Part shown: piece by piece, positions 23,212 through 33,100 of the stretch | Position numbering within the stretch: position 1 is the stretch's first letter | Layout of the letters: every line of letters starts with the position of its first letter | Virus record (IMG/VR): IMGVR_UViG_3300035182_000690 | Span: 1 to 43,119 of that record | Direction: 5' to 3' (one strand) | DNA length: 43,119 nt | From: a virus | Made by a program: the position numbers and the translations under genes | The notes under the pieces: generated by a model | The model's database searches: none | The model's input: the letters and a program-made list of their open reading frames with translations, nothing else | Told to the model about the DNA's origin: nothing

Positions 23212-25206
23212 ATGAATTATTTATCACAATCATTTAGAAACTCTGATTTAGAAATTAAGAATCGTATTCTTAATAATCTTTTATATATGTACAAATCTAA
23301 AGGTACTATAAATTCATTACGAATGTTAATGGCTTGTTATGGTGTACCTGAACATATGTTAAAGATTAGAGAGTTTGGTAATTCACATGCCGCTATTAAA
23401 AATTTTAGTAGAGAAAAAGTAACATATTATAAACATTATTTATACGGTCAAAATACATCACAAAATATTGATTTTTATTTATCAGGTATAACGGATGTAC
23501 ATCAGTATACTATGTTATTCAAACCTGAATTAATGGAACATGGTGATATATTTACATATACTAATAGTGACGGTGATTTAATGTATACATTATCATGTCA
23601 TAAAGAAAATGGTAATTATATATCATTCAAAAATACCATAACTGATGTAGATACATCAACAACAGTACAAAAGATATCATCACATATAAAATGGTATGAA
23701 GGTATTACTATTTTAATTGAAATAAATCAACCTGAAGATGGTAATGTTAATTTTTCGTATAGATATTTAGACCAACTTACACAAGATGTTGAATATATAT
23801 CCGATAGTGGTGTAATTGCTAGTTCAGGTGGAAATGGTTTAATGGATGGTGCACATGTTATTATAAATTTATCACCACATTATGGTTTAGCAGAATTACG
23901 GTTATTTGCAGGTATATGTAATTTTGAAACACTAAATAAACATATAATGTTTCAAGATTCTATATTATGTGAAGGTTATTTTAATAAAGATACGACTGCA
24001 TTATTGGATAGATATTCATTAGATAAACCACAAGATTTACATTTAACTTCATCTATATTTAATGATTCTACAAACAGTGATTATGCAGGTGAAGTTGCAA
24101 TTGCAAATAATTTTACATCATCAATGTCATATCCTTATGGTTATCAATTAAAACCATATACCGCATTTATTGATTATCCTAATACATCTATTGCACAATT
24201 ATCATCGGATAATATTCAAATAGTAAGTACAAATAATGATATAAATACATTAACACAATTATCATATGATTCAAGTATTACTGATTTTTCAAATTCAATT
24301 ACATCACTACCATATTTAGGTATATACCTATCACCAACTGATTTTATAAATGAAAATATAATAAAGAATTTGGCAATATCAAATTATGATGATTTACTTG
24401 CAGATCCCGCCGATTATTATTCTGATTCATATTATGCTCTAGATGAAATAAGAAAACTATATATAAATAATTTTAATACAATTGATATTAAAGAATTTAT
24501 TGATTATATTAATAATTTAGATCCTACAATGTATAGTGCATTAACTCAATTTATACCGTCAAGAGTTATTCCATTATTTGGTTTATTATTTGAACAATCT
24601 ATGGTTGAACGAACAAAACCTAAACATATTAAACCAACTGCTCAATTATTAGATAATTTTGTTGTTTTAGATACTAAACCTAAAAATAATATAGGTTATA
24701 ATATAAATGATTCGTTTGGTTTAATTAGGACATCTATAAATGTACAAAGTGCATCATATAATGATATATCTAATATGTTACCTATAGGATTAAATATAAA
24801 TTCATCATTTGATGTTGGAAATGATGTAAAAACAACAATAAAAATAAATGAAATTAATAATACACAATATTTATTTATAAATGGTTTTATAAGCAATGTA
24901 CTATCAGCAAGTATTGATGATACTCAATATTTTTCAACTTCTGCTGATTTTATGAATATTGGGTCAATGTATGTTGATATTGATACAAATGCAATAATAT
25001 TTAATGATATTAGAAGATATGCAGAAAATCAAACATATACAACATCATATCCAAGTAAACATATTATAAGTAATAATTTTTACTTAGAAGGTGACAAACG
25101 AATGAGATTTACAGGATGCTTAAATGATGCATCAACGTCATATAATGGACAAAGTCCTATCATTGTAAATGATACATATGATACACAATTACCATTAATA
25201 AATTAA
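23212..25206 (+). CDS. Tail structural protein, downstream half of a gp7-like pair
   Basis: A 664-residue protein. It begins with EIKNRILNNLLYMYKSKGTINSLRMLMACYGVPEHMLKIREFG (about 14-56), a block strongly conserved in large baseplate proteins of environmental T4-like phages, normally found directly after the sequence that ends the preceding gene. AGGATAAT in front of the ATG gives a proper ribosome site, so this is a real separate start in the +1 frame. The middle is a beta-sandwich-like region (about 100-240, concanavalin-like in appearance); near 465-500 a FIPSRVIPLFGLLFEQSMVERTK segment follows. Likely a peripheral baseplate component. Confidence 0.75.
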   Translation: MNYLSQSFRNSDLEIKNRILNNLLYMYKSKGTINSLRMLMACYGVPEHMLKIREFGNSHAAIKNFSREKVTYYKHYLYGQNTSQNIDFYLSGITDVHQYTMLFKPELMEHGDIFTYTNSDGDLMYTLSCHKENGNYISFKNTITDVDTSTTVQKISSHIKWYEGITILIEINQPEDGNVNFSYRYLDQLTQDVEYISDSGVIASSGGNGLMDGAHVIINLSPHYGLAELRLFAGICNFETLNKHIMFQDSILCEGYFNKDTTALLDRYSLDKPQDLHLTSSIFNDSTNSDYAGEVAIANNFTSSMSYPYGYQLKPYTAFIDYPNTSIAQLSSDNIQIVSTNNDINTLTQLSYDSSITDFSNSITSLPYLGIYLSPTDFINENIIKNLAISNYDDLLADPADYYSDSYYALDEIRKLYINNFNTIDIKEFIDYINNLDPTMYSALTQFIPSRVIPLFGLLFEQSMVERTKPKHIKPTAQLLDNFVVLDTKPKNNIGYNINDSFGLIRTSINVQSASYNDISNMLPIGLNINSSFDVGNDVKTTIKINEINNTQYLFINGFISNVLSASIDDTQYFSTSADFMNIGSMYVDIDTNAIIFNDIRRYAENQTYTTSYPSKHIISNNFYLEGDKRMRFTGCLNDASTSYNGQSPIIVNDTYDTQLPLIN

Positions 25207-25229
25207 AAACATAATAAGGAAATTACATT

Positions 25230-25850
25230 ATGGGCTATATAGCAAATGATACATTAACAATAGATGCTATCCTAACACGAAGAGGTCGTGAGTTGCTTTC
25301 ACAAAGTAACTTTAAAATAACAAAATTTTCAGTTAGTGATGATGAAGTTGATTATAGATTATATAATAATACATCAAATTCAGGTTCATCACATTATGCA
25401 GATGCTATAACAAGTATGCCTGTATTACAAGCAATTACCGATGAAACAAAATTAATGAAATATAAATTAGTTAATGCAAATAAAGGACAATATAAACAAG
25501 CTATCGTTTCTATAGGTGCAACAACTATAAGAGTTCCTGCAATTACAACATCTCATCCTACACCTTGGGCATTGCTTGAAGTTGTACCAAGTACATCAAA
25601 TGGTAATAATGATACATACACAATGCAAATTTCAGATGATACTTATTTAGGATTATATGATAATGAAGGTAATTTGAGTGGTAAATCATCAACAGGACCA
25701 TCATTCATGTTAAGAGGTAAAACTCTACCAGCAGGTCAATCTTCAGTAACGGTTCAAGGAACAATAACTGGAAATGATGACGGTGGTGTAATTAATTTTT
25801 CAATTTTAGTATATGATAAATCATCACAAGCTGGTGATATTTTAGTTTAA
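25230..25850 (+). CDS. Conserved virion structural protein
   Basis: A 206-residue protein starting MGYIANDTLTIDAILTRRGRELLSQ and continuing FKITKFSVSDDEVDYRLYN. This N-terminal block is one I recall in structural proteins of large environmental T4-like phages, where 'T-x-D-x-x-LT-x-x-GRELL' is the anchor. The rest is beta-rich and ends in an immunoglobulin-like stretch (VTVQGTITGNDDGGVINFSIL). It probably binds tail or baseplate fibres. AAGGAAATTA precedes the ATG. Confidence 0.75.
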   Translation: MGYIANDTLTIDAILTRRGRELLSQSNFKITKFSVSDDEVDYRLYNNTSNSGSSHYADAITSMPVLQAITDETKLMKYKLVNANKGQYKQAIVSIGATTIRVPAITTSHPTPWALLEVVPSTSNGNNDTYTMQISDDTYLGLYDNEGNLSGKSSTGPSFMLRGKTLPAGQSSVTVQGTITGNDDGGVINFSILVYDKSSQAGDILV

Positions 25851-25867
25851 CACGGAGAAATATATAA

Positions 25868-26974
25868 ATGACAAATCCTAATATAAATAGTAATGGTACT
25901 TTACCATCACCTTTACCAGTAGTAAGATCAACAAACTTTAAAACATTGGATCCTGATACTGATGTTATTTACGGTACACCAACTAAAACATCATATGCTT
26001 TATGGGCAGCCGGTTCATTAGGTTTAATAAATACATTTACCGTAATTACAGGATCATCTGAACATTATAGAAATATAACAATAACAGGTTCAACAAATTC
26101 ATATGAATATTCAATTGCATTTGGACATGTTAATGGTAGTGGTTCAAATAATGCAGAAACGGCAAGTGGAATTTATTTCACAAAAACGGTTTATGACCAA
26201 TTTAGAAATTTATTGCTAAGTTCACCAACATCATTATTTAATGATGGTGATAGTCCAATGACATCAGTTTTATTCATTTCAATAAATAGAAATAATATTA
26301 AACAACGCCTTGACCCAGGTAATTGGGAATTACATTTATCTGGACTTATAACAGGTTCAGGTGCAGCTGGTAGTAAAACTATTAGTTTGATTGATAACAG
26401 TGGTGATTATACAAATACAAATAATGCATATGCATCACAATATCAAATAGTATCAGGTTCGAACGGTGTTGCATTTAATTCAGGTGGTTATGTTTATGGT
26501 TTAGTTTATCCTGATTATGGAATTATAGCATTAAATGCTAGCAAATTATTTTATTCTGCATCTGCAGATTGGCAAGCAGAAACAATTGCATCAAGCGGTA
26601 GTTCAAATACAAGTTGGTTGAACTTAGGAATTGCTGGACCTACTAGTGTTATTAAAGCATATAGTATGGATATGTTTTGTACTGCATCTTTAAGTGGTTC
26701 TTACTTTTCAGGTAGAAGTTTAGATACTGTTAACTCTCAATATTATTTCATTCGTATAATGAATAAAGATTTTAACTATAGTGTTAATCCTTCATTCTTC
26801 ACTGCATCTGGTGATTTATTATACAATGATTTTAATAGTGATCCTCATGTGTTTATGACAAGTGTAGGATTGTATGATGATAATAATGAATTGTTAGCAA
26901 TTGCAAAATTATCAAAACCAATCGAAAAAACATTCACAAAAGAAGCTACATTACAAATTAGACTGGATTATTAA
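25868..26974 (+). CDS. Virion structural protein, paralogue A
   Basis: A 368-residue beta-rich protein. Anchors are YEYSIAFGHVNGSGS (about 78-92), VYDQFRNLLLSSP (about 109-121), RNNIKQRLDPGNWELHLSG (about 141-159) and a C-terminal FMTSVGLYDDNNELLAIAKL followed by SKPIEKTF. I recall this pattern in structural proteins located after the 206-residue type in large T4-like phages. The C-terminal 60 residues match those of the next gene, showing paralogy. The overlap with the next gene is one base (TAATG). Probably a surface-exposed virion component; the exact part is unknown. Confidence 0.75.
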   Translation: MTNPNINSNGTLPSPLPVVRSTNFKTLDPDTDVIYGTPTKTSYALWAAGSLGLINTFTVITGSSEHYRNITITGSTNSYEYSIAFGHVNGSGSNNAETASGIYFTKTVYDQFRNLLLSSPTSLFNDGDSPMTSVLFISINRNNIKQRLDPGNWELHLSGLITGSGAAGSKTISLIDNSGDYTNTNNAYASQYQIVSGSNGVAFNSGGYVYGLVYPDYGIIALNASKLFYSASADWQAETIASSGSSNTSWLNLGIAGPTSVIKAYSMDMFCTASLSGSYFSGRSLDTVNSQYYFIRIMNKDFNYSVNPSFFTASGDLLYNDFNSDPHVFMTSVGLYDDNNELLAIAKLSKPIEKTFTKEATLQIRLDY

Positions 26975-28263
26975 TGATCTATAAATCTTTCGTTGGTGCT
27001 GATAAAATTGAAAATTATCAGCACTACGGATATAAAAGTCAACAATTTGTTTATACTGACTTTTTAATTACTGGAAGTGGTATGTATACCATATATGCGA
27101 CACTACATCCTGAATTATCTATGTCAAATTTCAATCCTAATAATCCTAATTTCATTTCAAAAGCAATGTATAATAAAATTGCTACACAATATGAAATGAA
27201 TGAATTGTTTACAAATCCAATTATTTCTGATATAGTATTACCACCTAATGATTCATCAATTGTTGGTTATAGAATGATATCTTTATCTCATGATGTAATT
27301 GGTGATGGTATAAAACCAGAATCAATAAGATTAACTATAAATGTTTCAGGTTCAGGACTTGAGCCTTATGATGGCGGTGTAATACATTTATTTGATGATG
27401 GTAATAATAACATATACACTATGGATGCATTCAAAATATTATATGAAAGTGATTTTTATAATAGTGTTAGTGAATGGATTCCATTAGATAAACAAAAATC
27501 ATCAATTTCTTTAGATTCAAATAATGGTGCATTACGATTAAATGTTAACGCAACCGGTTCTACAAATCAAGGATTAAAAATACCAGATGAATTTATTGCT
27601 AACCTAAATACTTCATCATCGATGATACTTTCATTTGAATGCATGGCAACTGGTGATTTTGTTGGTAAACAAATTAATAGTAATATTGGTTCTCCGGTAT
27701 TATTAAGTGGTATGACAACCGCATCATTAGATAATATGTGGCAACGAAATGTATACTATTTTAATAGTGGTTCAGCTGCATATTCATTTAATCTAAACTT
27801 CAGCGGTTCAACAATAAACAATGGTACATTTAGTATTAAAGATGTTACAATGTATTATGCAAATGGTACTGCATCAGCCGATAGTATTTATGTAGGTAAT
27901 GTTTCATATGAAAGTGGAATGATATGTTTATATGATAAAGTTGGACAAATACCTTATGGTGATTATTTTGATAAATATAATAGTATTGTAGATTTTAAGT
28001 CTACTGTATTATGTTCTGAAAATAATTATATTATAAACATTCACCCAGGTGAGTTTAATAAGTCAAACAATCCAACATCGGCAACATTTGATAATGAAAC
28101 TGGAATATCGGATGATACATTTAATAATGAATATCCAACATTTATATCATGTATAGGATTATATAATGATGTAAACGAATTATTGGCAATTGCAAAAGTT
28201 CCATACCCACTAGAAAAAAGTAAAAAGTTTCATACTACATTTGTGGTAAAATTAAATTATTAA
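26974..28263 (+). CDS. Virion structural protein, paralogue B with inserted beta domain
   Basis: A 429-residue paralogue of the preceding protein. They share the C-terminal region: FISCIGLYNDVNELLAIAKV then PYPLEKSKKF here, against FMTSVGLYDDNNELLAIAKL then SKPIEKTF there. Between about residues 155 and 300 this copy has an extra segment (SDFYNSVSEWIPLDK ... NGTFSIKDVTMYYANG) that looks like a carbohydrate-binding-module type jelly roll: a WIP strand, alternating polar/hydrophobic strands, and a closing FSIKDVT strand. Such an insertion suggests glycan contact at the host surface, which is inference. It is the last structural gene of this block. Confidence 0.72.
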   Translation: MIYKSFVGADKIENYQHYGYKSQQFVYTDFLITGSGMYTIYATLHPELSMSNFNPNNPNFISKAMYNKIATQYEMNELFTNPIISDIVLPPNDSSIVGYRMISLSHDVIGDGIKPESIRLTINVSGSGLEPYDGGVIHLFDDGNNNIYTMDAFKILYESDFYNSVSEWIPLDKQKSSISLDSNNGALRLNVNATGSTNQGLKIPDEFIANLNTSSSMILSFECMATGDFVGKQINSNIGSPVLLSGMTTASLDNMWQRNVYYFNSGSAAYSFNLNFSGSTINNGTFSIKDVTMYYANGTASADSIYVGNVSYESGMICLYDKVGQIPYGDYFDKYNSIVDFKSTVLCSENNYIINIHPGEFNKSNNPTSATFDNETGISDDTFNNEYPTFISCIGLYNDVNELLAIAKVPYPLEKSKKFHTTFVVKLNY

Positions 28264-28272
28264 AGGTTATAT

Positions 28273-28785
28273 ATGAAAACTAGGTCCGCAAAAAATAAAG
28301 GACGTCGTTTACAAGTGTTTGTACAAAACACACTAAGAGAAATATATTGTAATGAAACAACTGAATTAATAGAAGAAGATATTGCATCTAATATTATGTC
28401 AGAAAATGGTGTTGATGTTAAATTAACTCCTGCCGCAAAAAAATATATTCCTATGGATATTGAATGTAAGAATGTTGAAAACTTAAATATTTTTACAGCA
28501 ATGGAACAGGCTACCGCAAATTGTAAAAATAACAGAATACCTGTTGTTATATTTAGTAGAAATAGATTTCCTGAGTTTATATGTTTTCCATATAATAAAA
28601 TTTATGTATTAAATGAGAATGTAATACATAAAGAAATTAAGTCAGGAAATATCTGGTTACATGTACATAAAGATACTGATAGTTTTAGTTTTACAATGAA
28701 AAATAATATATATTATATTATGAATTATAAAAGCTTTTTAAAGAGGTTTTGTTCAAATCCATATAAAATTACAGTCCAACAATAA
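28273..28785 (+). CDS. PD-(D/E)XK nuclease, resolvase-like
   Basis: A 170-residue protein with the PD-(D/E)XK layout: a basic N-terminus (KTRSAKNKGRRLQ), acidic candidates E35/E44, D48 in NGVDVKL, the E64-x-K66 pair in MDIECKN, and Q79 in AMEQATANC. The pattern RSAKNKG...GVDV...IECKN resembles phage Holliday-junction resolvase or repair-type endonucleases. It probably acts on branched or damaged phage DNA before packaging, close in role to T4 gp49. AAAGGTTA precedes the ATG. It ends the tail block; primase and recombination genes follow after an intergenic region. Confidence 0.75.
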   Translation: MKTRSAKNKGRRLQVFVQNTLREIYCNETTELIEEDIASNIMSENGVDVKLTPAAKKYIPMDIECKNVENLNIFTAMEQATANCKNNRIPVVIFSRNRFPEFICFPYNKIYVLNENVIHKEIKSGNIWLHVHKDTDSFSFTMKNNIYYIMNYKSFLKRFCSNPYKITVQQ

Positions 28786-28875
28786 AAAGCATCTGGTCAT
28801 CATCTGAGAGTGCCATTTATGCATTGATTTGGGATAGTTGTGGTTAATTTTAACAGAACCTGAAAAATTATGATT

Positions 28876-28899
28876 TTTGTGAATATAATTTGTGAATAT
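28876..28899. repeat. 11-bp direct repeat before a promoter
   Basis: TTTGTGAATAT occurs at 28876-28886 and again at 28889-28899, two bases apart, just upstream of the TATATTTA box at 28905. A pair of identical sites here suggests an activator or repressor site. The rest of the 152-base gap 28786-28937 holds no gene that I can support. Confidence 0.6.
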
Positions 28900-28904
28900 T
28901 ACAA

Positions 28905-28912
28905 TATATTTA
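28905..28912 (+). promoter_or_regulatory. Candidate promoter box TATATTTA
   Basis: TATATTTA, 26 bases before the ATG at 28938, preceded by a direct repeat. The sequence ATTACAATATATTT (28898-28911) is identical to 637-650, upstream of the first rightward gene. It probably drives the primase/nuclease operon. Confidence 0.6.
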
Positions 28913-28937
28913 TTTTTAACAAATAATAGGTTATAAA

Positions 28938-29192
28938 ATGTACATACATACCACTCCAGTGTGGATAGAAAAATCAATAGGTATTGAACCCATAGCAGTT
29001 AATTATGATGGTGATATTATTGAATTTTTAGTACCTCATACATTTATATTAAATGATAATCATATTTATGAATTAAAATATTATTTTAATTATGATAGAT
29101 TGGAAATTTCTGCATTAATGAATGTTACGGATAATATATATTTGAAAATTACAATGCGTTCTAGAACGTTCAATTCAAGTGATTCGGAATAG
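28938..29192 (+). CDS. Hypothetical protein
   Basis: An 84-residue, beta-rich protein (VWIEKSIGIEPIAVNYDGDI; HIYELKYYFNYDRLEISALM) without recognised motif. ATAGGTTA precedes the ATG, so the start is good. It is the first gene of the operon that carries primase and the recombination nuclease, which might hint at a replication link, but nothing in the sequence shows it. The following gene starts five bases after its stop. Confidence 0.65.
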   Translation: MYIHTTPVWIEKSIGIEPIAVNYDGDIIEFLVPHTFILNDNHIYELKYYFNYDRLEISALMNVTDNIYLKITMRSRTFNSSDSE

Positions 29193-29197
29193 TTTTT

Positions 29198-30172
29198 ATG
29201 TATGAAGTTCAATCACTCCTTGAAGCCGCTATAAATCAAAAAGGCATTCTTAAAGGAAATGAAGTTATGTTTTGGTGTCCAAAATGTAATAAGTCATTTT
29301 CTAATAAAAAGATGTCTATAAATATAAATCCAAAATCTCCAAAATATGGACATTGGCATTGTTGGGTTTGTGAAAATGATAGCGGTACTCGTGGTAAACG
29401 AATTAAAACTTTTTTTGATTTATATAAAGTAGATCCTACATATTATCATAAGTTAGATTATGATTATGTACAAAATAATGGTTCACCAAAAATACCAGAT
29501 CATAGACAACGATTAGTAGTAAATTTACCTGCCGAATTTATATCACTTAAGAATCCAACAAAAGGTGATACATATAAAATAGCTATGGCATATTTGAAAA
29601 AACGTAATATTACATATTCTGATATAATAAAATATAATTTAGGATATTGTGATGTAGGCCCATTTGCAAATATGATTATTATTCCATCATATGATTCATT
29701 TGGTAAATTGAATTATTTTGCTGGTAGATCATTAGAAAAATACACTCGCTTCAAATACAAATATCCTGAGATTGATAAAAGTTCAATAGTATTTAATGAA
29801 CTATTTATAAATTGGGATGAACCTGTGGTTTTGGTTGAAGGACCATTTGATTTTTTAGCAACTAAAATAAATACTATTGCATTATTAGGTAAAAGTATTT
29901 GTGATGATATGAAAGAACTGTTGGCTGAAAAACGTATAAAGGAAATATATTTATGTTTAGATTCGGATGCAATGAAAACTGCAATAAAGCATACTGAGTA
30001 CTTTATTAAAAGAGGTATAAAAGTATACTTTATTGAACTTGATAAAAAGGATCCAAGTGAATTAGGATTTAATAAAATGAAAGAATATTTATTATCAGCA
30101 ACACCGGTTGGTGTAAATGATTTTAGGAAAATGTTAATGCTCAAACTAAAGGCAACAAATAAGGTTAATTAA
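29198..30172 (+). CDS. 61: DNA primase, gp61-like
   Basis: A 324-residue DnaG-type primase, which makes RNA primers for lagging-strand synthesis with the replicative helicase. It has an N-terminal zinc-binding domain, C27-P-K-C30 and C55-W-V-C58 (H54 adjacent), and a TOPRIM catalytic core: VVLVEGPFDFLA at about 208-219 with the catalytic glutamate, IYLCLDSDAMKTA at about 247-259 with the DSD motif, and KKDPSELG at about 286-293 with the third acidic site. T4 gp61 is 342 residues, so this is full length. It shares one base with the next gene's start (TAATG). Confidence 0.9.
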   Translation: MYEVQSLLEAAINQKGILKGNEVMFWCPKCNKSFSNKKMSININPKSPKYGHWHCWVCENDSGTRGKRIKTFFDLYKVDPTYYHKLDYDYVQNNGSPKIPDHRQRLVVNLPAEFISLKNPTKGDTYKIAMAYLKKRNITYSDIIKYNLGYCDVGPFANMIIIPSYDSFGKLNYFAGRSLEKYTRFKYKYPEIDKSSIVFNELFINWDEPVVLVEGPFDFLATKINTIALLGKSICDDMKELLAEKRIKEIYLCLDSDAMKTAIKHTEYFIKRGIKVYFIELDKKDPSELGFNKMKEYLLSATPVGVNDFRKMLMLKLKATNKVN

Positions 30173-33100
30173 TGGATTATATTAAATTAAATATAAAAAG
30201 AGATGTTAAAAAAATAATTCATCTTGCTGATATTCATATAAGACAATATAAAAGATATGAAGAATATGAAGAAGTATTCAAGGAAATGCATAATGAAGTT
30301 AAAAAACATTATGATGAAAATACATTAATTGCCGTACTTGGAGATGTTGTTCATTCTAAAAATGAACTATCACCTGAGTTAGTTGAATTAACTGCTTATT
30401 TTCTAAAATCATTATCAGATATAGGTCCTACAATATTAGTTGCAGGAAATCACGATGCAAACCTTAATAATAAAAATAGAATAGATTCATTAACACCAAT
30501 TGTTAATTTAATAAGTAATGATAATTTATTTTATTTAAGATCATCTGGACTATACACGGTTGGTAATTTATGTTTTTCGGTTATGTCAGTTTTTGATGAA
30601 ATGACTCATTATATAAAAGCTAAAGATATTGATGACAAATATGTAAAGATTGCATGTTATCATGGTCCTCTTAATGGTGTAAAGAATGATTCTAATTATA
30701 CACTATCAGGTAAGATGACTAATATGTTTTTTACAGGATATGATTCGGTATTATTAGGAGATATACATAATAGACAAATAGTATCAAAAAAACCACTGAT
30801 AGTTTACCCTGGTAGTTTATTATGCCAAAATTATGGTGAACATCCAACGGATCATGGATTTGCTGTACATGATATTGATACTATGACATGTACATTTGTT
30901 GATGTTAAAAATGATTATAGTTATTATACAATAGATGTTGATGATTCTTTAGTTATACCAAAAGTTAATATACAATCAAAACATCCAAGAATACGTGTTA
31001 GATTTAAAGATGTTAAGTTAGAATTGATTGCTGGAACTTTAGATGTTATAAAAAGAACATATCATCCATCGGAATTAATATATGTTAAAAATAATACGGT
31101 AGCAAATAATTCAGTTTTTAGTAAAAATCAAATATCTGATATTTCAAATATTAAAAATGTTGAAGTACAAAATAAATTTATACAACGTTTTCTAGATAAA
31201 AAATATAAATTATCTAAAGATATCGTTCAAGGCATATTGGATGTAAATCAAGAGACAAATGCTAATGTAAAGTTAGAAACATTCTTTAACACATCAATGT
31301 GGAATCTTTTAGAATTTCGTTGGTCAAACATGTTTTCTTTTGGTGAAGATAATTATATTAACTTTACTGATATGAATGGTGTTTATGGTTTATTTGGTGC
31401 TAATGCTACAGGTAAAAGTAGTTTTAGTGAATCATTAGCTTTTGCATTATTTGATAAAACATCAAAAGAATCTAAAATGATTAATTTATTAAATGTTAGA
31501 AAACAATCTTTCAAATGTTCAATAACGTTGGAACATTGTGGTAAAAAATATTTAATAAGAAGGGTTGGTACAAAAAATAAAAAAGGTACCGCCTTAAAAT
31601 ATGAAATTGATTTTTTTGAATATGAAGGTGATAAATTAGTATCATTAAATGGTGAAGATAAATGGGGTACCAATAGAAATATAAGATATATAATTGGTGA
31701 CTTAGATGATTTCTTATTATCATCATATAGTGTACAAAATGATAATCTAGGATTTGTTAATAAATCAAATTCAGAAAGAAAAGATATATTATTAAAATTC
31801 TTAGGATTAAAAATATTTGACTTATTATTTGATATTGCAAATGTAAAGTTAAAAGAATATAATGTATTATTACGTGACATTGATATTGATGCAATTTTAG
31901 ATGATAAGTTAAAATTAGAAAAGCAAATAAGTATCATACAAAATGATATAGATAAAGCAAATGAATCTAGTATAAATGTACAACAACAAATAATAGATAC
32001 TAAAGATAATATACTTAATACCCATAAAACTCTTATACAAATTAATGAAAATGAAAATGTTATTGATACTATGCAAATTACAAATGATTTGGAAGCATCA
32101 AAGTCAAAATTAAGTTCATTGGAAATTCAATTAAAAGATAATGAAATTAAGATATTAAAATATAAAGAAGCATATGATATTGCTCAGGATGCTTTAGTTG
32201 ATAAAGACATTATAATTAAAAAATATCAAGAATATTTAATTGATGAATCACAGTACAAATCGCTTAAAAAACAGCTTGATATTAATAAGATTGATTTAGA
32301 TAAATTAGAAAAAGAAGTTGCAACCGTTCATGAACTAGAATATGATCCAAATTGTGAATTTTGCCAAAAGAATTTTGGTTATCATTTTGATTCCGTTACA
32401 TCAAATTATAAGTCACGTAAAGAACGTTATAACGATATGCAAAATGAATGTAATGACGCATACACTCGTATGATTAGTCATGATAATATAGTTGACCAAT
32501 ACGGTACCGTTAATTCTATAATAGATAAAGTCCCAAGAATAACAAAGGAAATTTCATTACTTAATGATTCAATTGCAGCTACTAAAGCAGCTATAATAAA
32601 ACATGAAAAACAAATAATAGATTGGACAAATACTTTATCAGAATCAAAAGCAATTGCGGCAGCACAACTAAATAATAAGAATGCAAATGATAAAATAAAA
32701 ATATTAGAAAATAGATTAAAAGATGAAGAGTCTAGACTAAATGTATTAAAGACTAAAGTCATGGATAGTCTAATGAAAATGAATCAAGTATCATCAAAAA
32801 TAGATGATTATTCTAAAGATATTGATAAACATGCAAATATGGCCTTTAACAAAGAATGTCAATCAATGTATTGTGATATTGTTAAAAGAGATGGTATACC
32901 TTATGAAATAATTTTAGATATCTTACCTCAAGTCGAAGTTGAAGTTAATAATATATTATCACAGATTGTTGATTTTTCTTTACTTATATTACCTGATGAA
33001 AATAAAAACATCAATATTTATATAGTATACGATACGGAGCGCTATTGGAATCTTGATCTTGGTAGTGGAATGGAAAAGTTTATTTCATCATTAGCATTAA

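Noticed and set aside
28863-28878. AAAAAT / ATTTTT hairpin after the PD-(D/E)XK gene as a terminator
   Set aside because: A stem of A-T pairs only, expected often in this composition.
31383-31937. 184-residue minus-strand frame inside the Rad50 part, and similar minus-strand frames at 1776-2231, 10774-11175 and 29713-30144
   Set aside because: Fully inside genes with solid motifs on the plus strand; composition typical of antisense shadows in AT-rich DNA.
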